A DNA stretch of 64,000 nucleotides from Streptomyces aquilus (lineage in GTDB: Bacteria > Actinomycetota > Actinomycetes > Streptomycetales > Streptomycetaceae), in assembly GCF_003955715.1 (NCBI RefSeq), contig NZ_CP034463.1, forward strand, positions 3,286,001 to 3,350,000, read 5' to 3'. The notes under the pieces are model-generated. The model was not told where the DNA came from. It saw only the letters and a program-made list of their open reading frames with translations, and did no database searches. A program made the translations under genes and the position numbers. Below, piece after piece: positions 1 to 7,772 of the stretch; positions within the stretch are counted from its first letter, which is position 1, and each line of letters starts with the position of its first letter.

Positions 1-12
1 GTGGCGGACGGT

Positions 13-1230
13 TCAGGCGGTAGCCAGGGCCAGCACCGCGTTCTGGCCGCCGAAGCCCAGGGAATTGCTCAGGGCCAGGTCGAAGCGGGTGCCGGTGAGC
101 GTGGCGGCGACCTTGATCTCGCAGTCGGGGTCGGGGGTGTCGAGGTTGGCGGTCGGCGGCACGGTCTGTTCCTGGAGGGCGAGCACCGTGAACGCGGCCT
201 CCACCGCGCCGGCCGCGCCCAGCAGATGACCGGTGACGCCCTTGGTGGAGGTGACCAGCGGGTCGCCGAGGACGCGGTGCACGACCCTGGCCTCGGCGAG
301 GTCGTTGAGCCGGGTCGCCGTGCCGTGCGCGTTGACGTGTCCGACGTCCGAGGCCTGCGCCCCGGCGTCGGCCAGCGCGCCGCGCATCGCCGCCTCCAGG
401 CCCACGCCGTCGGGGTGCGGGGAGGTGACGTGGTGGGCGTCGGCGGAGGCGCCGTACCCGGTCACCCGGGCGCGGACCCGGGCGCCGCGGGCCCGGGCGT
501 CGGCGGGCCGCTCCAGGACCAGCACCCCGGCGCCCTCGCCGGCCACGAACCCGTCGCGGTCCAGGTCGAACGGGCGGGAGGCGGCGGCCGGGTCGTCGGT
601 GCGCCGGGACAGCGTGCCCATGCGGGCGAAGCCGGCCATCACCAGGGGCGTGATCATGGCCTCGCTGCCGCCGGCCAGCACCACGTCGCACCGGTCGAGG
701 AGCAGCAGGTCGCGGGCGGTGCCGATGGCGGTCGTACCGGAGGCGCAGGCGGTGGCCACCACCAGGTTCGGGCCGGTGGCGCCGAACTCGATGGCGGTCT
801 GCCCGGCCAGCATGTTGGGCAGCTGCATCGGCAGCAGCAGCGGGGAGACCCGGTCCGGCGAGTGCTCCACCAGCGTCCGGTGCTGTGCCTCGACCGTGCC
901 GGGGCCGCCGTCGGCGCAGCCGAGGACGACACCGACGCGGGCGCCGTCCCAGGTGGCGGGGTCGAGGCCGGCGTCGGCGAGTGCCTCGCGGGCCGCGACG
1001 AGCGCGAACTGGCTGAAGCGGTCGAGGCGGTGGGCCCGGCGGGCGCCGAGCAGGGTGTCGGCGTCCCAGTCGGGCACCCGGCAGGAGATCCGGACGGGGT
1101 TGTCGGCGAGTACGGGGTCGTAGGCCGCGGCCGGGCGCCCGGCGCGGACGCCCGACCAGCTCGCGGCCGTCCCGATCCCGGCCGGGGTGACCAGGCCGAG
1201 ACCGGTGACGGCGATGTCGTGTGCGGCCAT
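13..1230 (-). CDS. Beta-ketoacyl-ACP synthase II (FabF/KAS II-like)
   Basis: This 405-residue condensing enzyme extends an acyl chain on an ACP by decarboxylative Claisen condensation with malonyl-ACP. The thiolase-fold triad is visible: Cys162 in ATACASG, His302 in NAHGTAT and His335 in TGHLLGAAG. Length is normal for FabF. It is the last visible gene of the long minus-strand operon. The stop of the upstream ACP (1230-1232) touches its ATG, with a GTG one codon earlier as an alternative start, so the two are translationally coupled. The adjacent ACP and KAS III suggest a dedicated type II fatty-acyl set for the cluster rather than housekeeping synthesis. It is not a chain-length-factor pair, because no second KS-beta lies beside it. 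Confidence 0.9.
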   Translation of the reverse strand: MAAHDIAVTGLGLVTPAGIGTAASWSGVRAGRPAAAYDPVLADNPVRISCRVPDWDADTLLGARRAHRLDRFSQFALVAAREALADAGLDPATWDGARVGVVLGCADGGPGTVEAQHRTLVEHSPDRVSPLLLPMQLPNMLAGQTAIEFGATGPNLVVATACASGTTAIGTARDLLLLDRCDVVLAGGSEAMITPLVMAGFARMGTLSRRTDDPAAASRPFDLDRDGFVAGEGAGVLVLERPADARARGARVRARVTGYGASADAHHVTSPHPDGVGLEAAMRGALADAGAQASDVGHVNAHGTATRLNDLAEARVVHRVLGDPLVTSTKGVTGHLLGAAGAVEAAFTVLALQEQTVPPTANLDTPDPDCEIKVAATLTGTRFDLALSNSLGFGGQNAVLALATA

Positions 1231-1460
1231 CACACCCGCGCGCTCCGCGACTCGATGAGCTCGACCATCTCGCCGACGGTGTGCGTGTCCAGGAGTTCGT
1301 CGTCGGAGACGGACACCCCGAGTTCCGTCTCCAGGACGAGGGACAGCTCGACGACGGCCAGCGAGTCCAGCTCGATGTCCTCGAAGGTGGCGTCGAGGGT
1401 GATCTGCTCGGGGGTGACCTTGAGCTTGTTGACGAGTATTTCCTTCAGGCTCTCGAACAT
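1230..1460 (-). CDS. Acyl carrier protein
   Basis: A 76-residue type II acyl carrier protein. The phosphopantetheine attachment serine is Ser33 in the motif ELDSLAV, followed by the typical acidic helix II and a C-terminal TVGEMVELIE helix. Length and acidity match discrete ACPs. It lies between KAS III (49 nt upstream) and KAS II (overlapping), so it probably presents malonyl and acyl groups to those enzymes, or carries the chain later reduced and aminated. It is separate from the second free ACP at 22359 and from the ACP inside the polyketide synthase, so the cluster has three carrier domains. Confidence 0.93.
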   Translation of the reverse strand: MFESLKEILVNKLKVTPEQITLDATFEDIELDSLAVVELSLVLETELGVSVSDDELLDTHTVGEMVELIESRSARV

Positions 1461-1509
1461 GGGTGATCGACCTCCGGTTGACGGTGTGGGTGGGTGGGCA
1501 CGGGCCCGG

Positions 1510-2535
1510 TCACAGCTCGGGCCAGGTGAGGGTGGCCGCGCCCCAGGCGAGGCCGCCGCCGAACGCGGTCAGCAGGACCCGGTCGCCGGCCTTCAGCTCG
1601 CCGTCGGCCGACTTCTGGGCCAGCAGCAGCGGGATGGAGGCGCCGCCGGTGTTGCCGACGTGCTCGATGTTGGACAGCCGCCGCTCGGGTCCGATGCCGA
1701 GCCGTTCGGCGACGGCTTCGAGGATGCGGGCGTTGGCCTGGTGGGAGGCGAACCGGTCGACGTCCTCGGGGGCCCAGCCGGTGCCGGCGAGGGACTGTCG
1801 CGCGGCCGCGGTCATGCGTTCCACGGCGTGCCGGTAGGTGGCGCGCCCGGCCATGTGGAAGTACTCGTCGCCGGGCTCGGGCGGCAGTCCCGTGGAACGC
1901 TGGCGCGAGCCGCCGGCCGGGACCGAGATGAGGTCGCTGAGCTCGCCGTCGCTGCCGAGCACGACGGAGTTGAGCGCGCCGGGCTCGTCCGCGTCGCCGG
2001 CTTTCAGTACGACGGCTCCGGCGCCGTCGGCGAAGATCACCGCGGTGCCCCGGTCGGCCGGGTCGACGATGGTGGTGAACGCGTCGGCGGCGATGACCAG
2101 TACCCGTTCGGCGAGGCCGCTGGCGAGGAAGCCGGCGCCGGTGGCGAGGGCGTACAGGAACCCGGTGCACACGGCGGCGACGTCGAAGGCCGGGACACCG
2201 GTCAGTCCGAGCCGTCCCGCCACCGCGGGCGCGGTCGCCGGACAGGGGTGGTCGGGTGTGGTGGTGGCCAGCACCACCGCGTCGACCTGGGCGTCCTGCG
2301 CCGACTTCAGGGCCTTGCGGCCCGCCTCGACGGCGAGGTCGGAGGTGGCGGTGCCCGGGGTGACGACGTGCCGGGCGGCGATGCCGGTGCGGGTGCGGAT
2401 CCATTCGTCGGAGGTGTCGAGGCGGGCCACCAGGTCGTCGTTGGTGACCACGTTCGGCGGCACATGACCGCCGACGCCGACGATGACGGGCGCCCGGCCG
2501 GGCGGTGCGCCGAAGGCGGGGAGGGGCGCCGTCAC
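1510..2535 (-). CDS. Beta-ketoacyl-ACP synthase III (FabH-like)
   Basis: A 341-residue KAS III that would start chains by condensing an acyl-CoA with malonyl-ACP, or act as a thiolase-like acyltransferase. The catalytic triad is Cys123 (AAVCTGF), His265 (ASHQAN) and Asn295 (GNTGGAS). The family markers DEWIRTRTGI and the C-terminal FGGGLAWG loop are both present. Its ATG overlaps the stop of the upstream diiron enzyme by 4 nt, placing it firmly in the same operon. Whether it primes the acyl chain or does a later condensation cannot be read from the sequence. Confidence 0.92.
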   Translation of the reverse strand: MTAPLPAFGAPPGRAPVIVGVGGHVPPNVVTNDDLVARLDTSDEWIRTRTGIAARHVVTPGTATSDLAVEAGRKALKSAQDAQVDAVVLATTTPDHPCPATAPAVAGRLGLTGVPAFDVAAVCTGFLYALATGAGFLASGLAERVLVIAADAFTTIVDPADRGTAVIFADGAGAVVLKAGDADEPGALNSVVLGSDGELSDLISVPAGGSRQRSTGLPPEPGDEYFHMAGRATYRHAVERMTAAARQSLAGTGWAPEDVDRFASHQANARILEAVAERLGIGPERRLSNIEHVGNTGGASIPLLLAQKSADGELKAGDRVLLTAFGGGLAWGAATLTWPEL

Positions 2536-3512
2536 GGACGCTCACTCCGTCCCAGGGCGTCCGCCGGCAGACCCATGTAGGCCATCCGGCTCTCGGCCAT
2601 CTCGTCGGTCCACCGCTCCGCCATGTCGTAGCGCTGCTCCGGGGTGGTGTCGAGCAGCCGTACGCCGGGCCAGACCTCGTAGTCGCCGATCAGCTCGGCC
2701 TGTTCGGCCATGCCCTGCTGGAAGAGTTCCTCGCGGTGCAGGACGTAGGGCTTGTCGGGGACGCGGTCCCACAGTTCGTTGCCGGCGGCGAGGATCTCCA
2801 GCAGCCGTGGCAGGTACTCGGGGTGGTCGCGGACGTGGTCGCGCAGGATGGTGCTGGCGACGGTCAGATGGCGGATCTCGTCGATGGCGGTGCCCCGGGA
2901 GACCTCCTGGGTCGCCTCCGACAGCGGGGTCCACTTGCGTTCGCTGAGCTCGGCGGCGGGGGCGAGGACGCCCTCGATGACGATGGCGAACACGGCGACG
3001 CCGCCGTAGAAGTCGCCCTGGTCGCGGATGATGTCGAGGGTGAAGTCCTCGACGGGCTGGAGGACTTCGCGCCGGTAGTCGACGGCCATCGCGTCGATGT
3101 CGGCGAGCAACGTCTTCTCGGGCAGGCCCAGTTCGACCAGGTGGTTGCGGAACACCCGGGCGTGCCGGGCCTCGTCCATCAGCTGGGTGGCGTAGAACTC
3201 CATCTCCGGGATGCCGGGGGCGCGGGCGACGTAGTGGGCGAGGAGGCGGGTGGCGATCTCCTCGGAGAGGCTGCGGAAGCCGAACTCCAGGACCAGCGCC
3301 TCGCGCAGCGGTCCGGGCCGGCGCAGGAACTCCGGTACGTCCGCCTTCTCGTGGTGCCCGGTGGCACCGCGGTCCCGCAGGGTGCCCTGCGCGACCTCGG
3401 TGAACCAGTACGCCAGATTGCACCGGTCGGGGCCGAGGGTGAGGTCCTTGGCACCGTCGAGCAGACCGGGGGCGGTGTCCCAGTCGGCCTCGTGGGCGGT
3501 GGGCGTGGTCAT
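2532..3512 (-). CDS. VlmB-like ferritin-fold diiron oxygenase
   Basis: A 326-residue all-helical protein with the ligand pattern of carboxylate-bridged diiron enzymes: an upstream acidic helix (Glu84/Glu85), E114-x-x-H117 in LMDEARH, Glu180 in VIEGVL, and E212-x-x-H215 in DEIRH. I recognise it as resembling VlmB of the valanimycin cluster, for which I recall oxidation of a hydrazine intermediate to the azoxy group. It overlaps the flavin reductase upstream and KAS III downstream by 4 nt each. The family call rests on motif and context (reductase plus VlmO-like neighbour); the hydrazine-oxidase role is inferred. Alternatives are other diiron N-oxygenases such as AurF relatives. Confidence 0.75.
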   Translation of the reverse strand: MTTPTAHEADWDTAPGLLDGAKDLTLGPDRCNLAYWFTEVAQGTLRDRGATGHHEKADVPEFLRRPGPLREALVLEFGFRSLSEEIATRLLAHYVARAPGIPEMEFYATQLMDEARHARVFRNHLVELGLPEKTLLADIDAMAVDYRREVLQPVEDFTLDIIRDQGDFYGGVAVFAIVIEGVLAPAAELSERKWTPLSEATQEVSRGTAIDEIRHLTVASTILRDHVRDHPEYLPRLLEILAAGNELWDRVPDKPYVLHREELFQQGMAEQAELIGDYEVWPGVRLLDTTPEQRYDMAERWTDEMAESRMAYMGLPADALGRSERP

Positions 3513-4123
3513 GTCGGTACGTTCTCCTTGGCGGGCGTCAGGGGCAGGGCGAGCCGCAGGTCCACACCGAGCGGGGCCGGGGTCTGCGCGGCGCGGTCGT
3601 CGTGGTCGGCGACGGGGATCAGGGTTCCGGCGTACAGCTCGCCGTCCTGGCTGACGAGCGGGTCCCCGTCGAGGCTGTGCGCGTGGACGACGGCGCCGAG
3701 CAGCACCTCGTGGTCGCCGACCGTGAAGCGGCCCACGACCCGGCAGTCGTAGTGCGCGAGGGCTCCGGCGAAGAGCGGCGCTCCGGAGTAGGCGGCCGGC
3801 TTCCAGTCGACGCCCTCGAACTGGGCGGCGCCGTCGGGCCGGGAGCTCTCGGCGAAGTGCCGGGCGAGCGGGCCCTGCGCCGCGCTGAGCATGTTGACCG
3901 CGAACCGGCCCTCGGCGGTGGCCAGTTTGGCCAGCACCGAGTCGGGCCGCAGACAGACGCCGAGGACCTGCGGGCGGCGGGAGACCCGGGTGACGGTGCT
4001 GACGGTGGTGCCGTGCTGGTGGCCCTCGTGGACGGCGGTGAGCACGGACACCGGTGCGGCGAGTCGTCGTAAGGCGCGTTCCTGGGAGCTCCAGCGGTTG
4101 CGCAGGGTGACGTTGGTCGTCAT
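3509..4123 (-). CDS. Flavin reductase (VlmR/HpaC-like)
   Basis: A 204-residue NAD(P)H:flavin reductase of the flavin-reductase-like split-barrel family. It would supply reduced FAD or FMN to a two-component monooxygenase. Family features include the N-terminal helix plus PVSVLTAVHEG and the TTVSTVTRVSRRP flavin-binding strand. A VGDHEVLLGAVVHA segment near residue 140 and Gly-Pro-Leu-Ala-Arg-His-Phe are also present. The ATG at 4123 is preferred over an in-frame upstream extension because it overlaps the preceding stop as ATGA and the extension is arginine/proline-rich shadow sequence. In valanimycin synthesis the counterpart VlmR feeds the amine N-hydroxylase VlmH; here the likely partner is the acyl-CoA-dehydrogenase-like protein at 6580. 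Confidence 0.85.
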   Translation of the reverse strand: MTTNVTLRNRWSSQERALRRLAAPVSVLTAVHEGHQHGTTVSTVTRVSRRPQVLGVCLRPDSVLAKLATAEGRFAVNMLSAAQGPLARHFAESSRPDGAAQFEGVDWKPAAYSGAPLFAGALAHYDCRVVGRFTVGDHEVLLGAVVHAHSLDGDPLVSQDGELYAGTLIPVADHDDRAAQTPAPLGVDLRLALPLTPAKENVPT

Positions 4124-4680
4124 CGGGACACCTCTTGTACGGCCGGTGCGGGGACGGAGGTGACGGGGGCGGCGCCGGTGGCGGCGGGGATGTGGCCGAC
4201 CGGGGTCGGGTCCATGGCGTGGCCGACCGGCTTGGGGTGCGGCAGGCCCAGGTCGTCCAGGAGCCGCAGGTATCCGGGCTGGCGGACCGGCTCGAAGGGC
4301 AGCGCGAACGACTTCATGAAGTTGCCGAACAGGCCCCGGTCGCCGAAGAGATGGAACGGCAGCACCAGCAGCGCCCACTCCGGCTTCACCAGCCAGCACC
4401 ACAGGGCCGCGACGGCGCCCTGGGTGATGAGGCTGTGCATGACGTTGTAGGCGACGTAGTAGCCCTTGTGGATGGGGGCCCCGCCGGCCTTCTTGAAGGC
4501 GATCGCGCCGGGGATGTAGCCGATCAGGTCGATGTAGAGGAAGAGTCCGATGGCGGGGAGCCAGCGGATGTCCGAGAAGTGATAGGCCATCAGGCCGGTG
4601 GTGACCGCGAGGCCGACCAGGTACTCGGCGCGGTGCAGGGAGTAGGTGCGGGGGGTCTCGAAGGGGTTGGCCTGGTCCAC
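4120..4680 (-). CDS. VlmO-like integral membrane protein
   Basis: A 186-residue membrane protein with about four hydrophobic helices (roughly residues 19-34, 42-58, 76-97 and 102-112). Conserved-looking polar residues lie within or next to them: HFSDIRW, YIDLIGYIPG, AYNVMHS and FHLFGDRGLFGNFMK. The last 40 residues are proline/alanine-rich. Size, topology and position next to VlmR- and VlmB-like genes suggest equivalence to VlmO. I recall VlmO as the membrane enzyme that rearranges the O-aminoacyl hydroxylamine to form the N-N bond in valanimycin. The role is inferred from context; sequence identity could not be computed. The histidines and aspartates would be candidate catalytic or metal ligands. 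Confidence 0.6.
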   Translation of the reverse strand: MDQANPFETPRTYSLHRAEYLVGLAVTTGLMAYHFSDIRWLPAIGLFLYIDLIGYIPGAIAFKKAGGAPIHKGYYVAYNVMHSLITQGAVAALWCWLVKPEWALLVLPFHLFGDRGLFGNFMKSFALPFEPVRQPGYLRLLDDLGLPHPKPVGHAMDPTPVGHIPAATGAAPVTSVPAPAVQEVSR

Positions 4681-4806
4681 GGTTGAACTCCTGAAGGGCT
4701 CCGGTGAAGTGGGGACGGGGCCGGCGGCGGTGGGATGTCCGCCGCCGGTGGGCGGGCGTCGGTGCGGTCGGCTCGCTCCGCCGCCGGTGGGCGGGAGCGG
4801 TGCGGG

Positions 4807-5280
4807 TCAGCTCGCCGCCGCGAGGTCGATGTCGGCGTCGAGGACGGTGGCACCCGGGAAGAAGCCGGTGACGGCCCAGGCGACGGTCTCCCTGATGACG
4901 CGCTCGGCGATCGGGTCGAGGATGCTGGCGAGGCTCGGGATGCCGAAGTCGAAGTCGGCGGTGAAGACGACGGAGACGTCCGGGCCCTGCTGGCGGAGCG
5001 TCCAGACGCCCTCGAAGCTGTCGAAGTCGCCGTCGGTCTGCTCGAAGCGGATCTGGAGGCTGTCGGGAAGGAAGGTGTCCTCCTCCGTCCAGCGCAACAG
5101 GCCGCTGCGGAAGTGGAGTTCCCAGCTGGAGCTGCCGACCGGGCCGGGCAGGCCGGCGTGCACCTCGGTGGCGCGGACGTGCGGGGCGAGTTCGGGGTAG
5201 CGCTCCCAGCGCGGGACGGTCGTGAAGACCTCCTCGGCGGAGGCGAGGGGCACCAGGGCGTGGAGTTCGACGTGTCGCAT
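4807..5280 (-). CDS. SRPBCC (polyketide cyclase/Coq10-like) protein
   Basis: A 157-residue START/Bet v1-fold protein. The pattern is a short N-terminal strand (MRHVELHALVPL), the PRWERYPELAPHV helix typical of the cyclase/Coq10 family, a long curved sheet, and a C-terminal amphipathic helix with DPIAERVIRETVAWAV. Proteins of this fold bind hydrophobic ligands and act as cyclases, aromatases or lipid carriers. The start at 5280 removes a long arginine-rich upstream extension and leaves a 2-nt gap to the aminotransferase stop. In a pathway with greasy intermediates it may hold or shape the acyl chain or alkylamine; no aromatic polyketide is expected here, so an aromatase role is unlikely. Confidence 0.75.
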   Translation of the reverse strand: MRHVELHALVPLASAEEVFTTVPRWERYPELAPHVRATEVHAGLPGPVGSSSWELHFRSGLLRWTEEDTFLPDSLQIRFEQTDGDFDSFEGVWTLRQQGPDVSVVFTADFDFGIPSLASILDPIAERVIRETVAWAVTGFFPGATVLDADIDLAAAS

Positions 5281-5282
5281 GG

Positions 5283-6566
5283 TCAGTTGCCGCCTTCGGG
5301 CATCGTGGCCGAGCGCCGTACGAGGTCGACGGTGGCCTTGTCGAAGGAGTCGAGGAGGAACTCGACCTCCTGGTCGGTGAGGATCGCGGGCGGGGTGAAC
5401 CGCACCACGGAGGAGCCGTTCATGGAGTGGTTGGCGACCACGCCGTGGTTGAAGAGCTCGATGAGCAGTTCGCCGGCCAGCCCCGGCTCGATCAGCTCGA
5501 CGCCGATCAGCAGGCCCCGGCCGCGGACCGCCACGACCAGATCGGGGATGTTGCGGCGGGCGATCTCGGTGATCCGCGGCAGCAGCCGGGCGCCCAACTC
5601 CCGCGCCCTGGACACCAGTTCCTCCTCGCGGACCGCGCGGAGGGTGCCCTGCACGGCGGCCATGAGCAGCGGCTGGCCGGAGAACGTGGCGGTGTGGACG
5701 TAGGGGTCCTTGTCGAAGGGCCGGAACGCCTTGCGGGTGGCGATGGCCGCGGAGACCGGTACGACACCGCCGCCGAGCGCCTTTCCGGCCAGCAGCACGT
5801 CGGGGCGGACGCCCTCGGTGTCCAGGCCCCACCACTCGCCGAGGCGGCCGATGCCGGTCTGCACCTCGTCGACGATCAGGAAACCGTCGTACTCCCGGAC
5901 CGCCTCCTCGACCTGCTTGAGGTAGCCCTTGGGCGGGATGATCACGCCGCCCTCGCCCTGCACCGGCTCGATGATCACGCACACCTCGCCCGGGTGCGCG
6001 GCCAGTTCCTCGCGCAGGGCGTCGATGTCGCCGAAGGGGAGGTGGCTGACGTGGGGGATCAGGGGGCGGAAGGGTGCCTGGTAGACGTCCTTGGCGGTGG
6101 CGGACAGGGCGCCCAGGGTCTTGCCGTGGTAGCCGCCCTTCATCGACACGGTCCGCTTGCGGCCGTTGGCGCGGGCCAGCTTGAGGCCGGTCTCCACCGC
6201 CTCCGCGCCGGACAGCGCGAAGTGCACGCGGTCCAGGCCCTCCGGGGCGACCTCGACGAGGGCCTCGGCGGCGCGGGCGACGGTCGGCTCCAGGAGGATG
6301 CGGGTCGCGACGGGGTGGGTCTCCAGCTGGCGGCGGACCGCCTCCATGACGAGGGGGTGGCGGGCGCCCATGATGAAGACGCCGTAGCCGCCCGCGTTGA
6401 GGAAGCGCTCGCCGTCGGACGTGGTCACCCACGCGCCCTGCGACTCGACCTCCATATGGGTGCCGAACAGTTCGGCCAGGGTCGCCCGGCCCTTGCTGAG
6501 GTGCGCCCGGTACAGCTGGAGGATCTCCGCCTCCTGGCCGGCCGGGGCTTCGGCGTACGTGGTCAT
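5283..6566 (-). CDS. Class III PLP-dependent aminotransferase
   Basis: A 427-residue fold-type I, class III (omega-type) aminotransferase. The PLP lysine is Lys262 in LLAGKALGGG, the ring-binding aspartate is Asp233 in IVDEVQTGIG, and phosphate/substrate motifs LSGAEAVETGLKLAR and YHGKTLGALSATA are intact. Relatives transaminate terminal amines and aldehydes such as putrescine, ornithine or omega-amino acids. Next to an aldehyde dehydrogenase-family protein, the simplest role is conversion of a fatty aldehyde into the primary alkylamine that is later N-hydroxylated, replacing the valine decarboxylase step of valanimycin. The ATG at 6566 is 13 nt downstream of the preceding stop. Confidence 0.9.
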   Translation of the reverse strand: MTTYAEAPAGQEAEILQLYRAHLSKGRATLAELFGTHMEVESQGAWVTTSDGERFLNAGGYGVFIMGARHPLVMEAVRRQLETHPVATRILLEPTVARAAEALVEVAPEGLDRVHFALSGAEAVETGLKLARANGRKRTVSMKGGYHGKTLGALSATAKDVYQAPFRPLIPHVSHLPFGDIDALREELAAHPGEVCVIIEPVQGEGGVIIPPKGYLKQVEEAVREYDGFLIVDEVQTGIGRLGEWWGLDTEGVRPDVLLAGKALGGGVVPVSAAIATRKAFRPFDKDPYVHTATFSGQPLLMAAVQGTLRAVREEELVSRARELGARLLPRITEIARRNIPDLVVAVRGRGLLIGVELIEPGLAGELLIELFNHGVVANHSMNGSSVVRFTPPAILTDQEVEFLLDSFDKATVDLVRRSATMPEGGN

Positions 6567-6579
6567 CGGTGACTCGCTT

Positions 6580-7728
6580 TCAGGACAGGTCGAGGGCGGC
6601 GCCGCCCGCGTACGCCAGGAGCGGCTCGACGGTCGCGCCCTGGGACGGCGGGTGGAAGGCGAGCGGGCGTACCGAGGCCGCCAGCCGCTGGTGGGCGGAG
6701 GAGCGGATGAAGTCCATGCCGCCGAGGAGTTCGAGGGCCTGCTGGGTGACGAGGGAGAGCGCCTCCTGCGCGGCGAACCGGGCGATGAGCACCTGGGAGA
6801 CGGCTTCCTCGCCGCCGACGCCGTCGCGGACCGCGCGGGCGGCACCGAGCAGCAGGTCGAAGGCGGCCTCGGTACGGATCAGCAGGGCGCCGCGCTCGCT
6901 CGCGGTGCCGCGGCCCCGGGCGAGGACCTCTTCGGTGAGCCCGGCGGCGGCGCCGGCGTAACCGGCCGAGACGAGCATCTCGAACCAGACGAAGCCGGCG
7001 TTCTGGAGGTCCTCGATGCGGTCCGGGTCGTCCTCGGTGGTGCGCACGACCATGTCCTCGGGGACGAAGACGTCGGCCAGGCGGACCTCGTCGCTCTGCG
7101 CGGCGGTCAGCACCTCGCTGCCCCAGAAGGGGTGCCGGGTGAGCCCCGGGGAAGCGGCGTCGACCAGGGCCAGCGCCAGTTCCGGGGTGCCGTCCGCGCC
7201 GGGCACGGCGATGCTCGCGGTGAGCAGGCTCATCGAACGCGACAGGCTGCACGGCTTCTTGGCGCCGTTGAGCAGATAGCCGCCCTCGACGGGGGTGGCG
7301 GTGACGGCCGGGCTGAGGATGTTCTGCTGGGTGCGGCCCTCGGCCCAGCCGGAGGCCATCAGCCGCTGCTCGGGCACGACGGTGTGCAGGACCTCGGTCT
7401 GGGCGGGGGTGAGCCGGTTCTTGCCGTCGGCGAGGGCGTAGAGCATCGCGGCGGTGAAGTGGTGCATGGTCGAGGCCACGGCCAGCGACGGGGAGAGCGA
7501 GCCGACGGCCCGCTGCACGAGCACCGCGTCGACCGGGTCGGCGCCGAGGCCGCCGTACTCGGTGGGGATCAGCAGCCCCACCCCGGCGGCCTGCCGGAAC
7601 AGGTCGACGACCGGGCTGCCGTGGGCCTCGCGTTCCTCGAACGGCAGGGCGGCCAGGGCCTTCACCAGCCCGGGATGGAAGCGCTCGCAGGTGTCGCGGG
7701 CGGCGTCGAGAGTGCGCACAGGTGTCAC
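6580..7728 (-). CDS. Acyl-CoA dehydrogenase-fold flavoprotein, likely amine N-oxygenase (VlmH-like)
   Basis: A 382-residue acyl-CoA dehydrogenase-superfamily protein: N-terminal helical domain (IPTEYGGLGAD, the usual ACAD signature), a central beta domain around ASGWAEGR to FWGSEV, and a C-terminal four-helix bundle ending LELLGGMDFIRSS. No clear catalytic glutamate in the usual position is evident to me. Group D flavin monooxygenases, including isobutylamine N-hydroxylase VlmH, share this fold and size and need a separate flavin reductase, which the same operon encodes at 3509. I therefore favour alkylamine N-hydroxylation over true acyl-CoA dehydrogenation, but both remain possible. The gene sits between the aldehyde dehydrogenase and aminotransferase genes. 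Confidence 0.7.
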   Translation of the reverse strand: MTPVRTLDAARDTCERFHPGLVKALAALPFEEREAHGSPVVDLFRQAAGVGLLIPTEYGGLGADPVDAVLVQRAVGSLSPSLAVASTMHHFTAAMLYALADGKNRLTPAQTEVLHTVVPEQRLMASGWAEGRTQQNILSPAVTATPVEGGYLLNGAKKPCSLSRSMSLLTASIAVPGADGTPELALALVDAASPGLTRHPFWGSEVLTAAQSDEVRLADVFVPEDMVVRTTEDDPDRIEDLQNAGFVWFEMLVSAGYAGAAAGLTEEVLARGRGTASERGALLIRTEAAFDLLLGAARAVRDGVGGEEAVSQVLIARFAAQEALSLVTQQALELLGGMDFIRSSAHQRLAASVRPLAFHPPSQGATVEPLLAYAGGAALDLS

Positions 7729-7772
7729 CTCGTTGAGGGGGAGTTCGTGGGTGGTGGAGTGGGGGCGCCGCG

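Noticed and set aside
1..2580. An 859-codon plus-strand frame at the left edge
   Set aside because: It runs antisense to KAS II, ACP and KAS III, all with intact catalytic motifs, and has no recognisable protein features or ribosome site.
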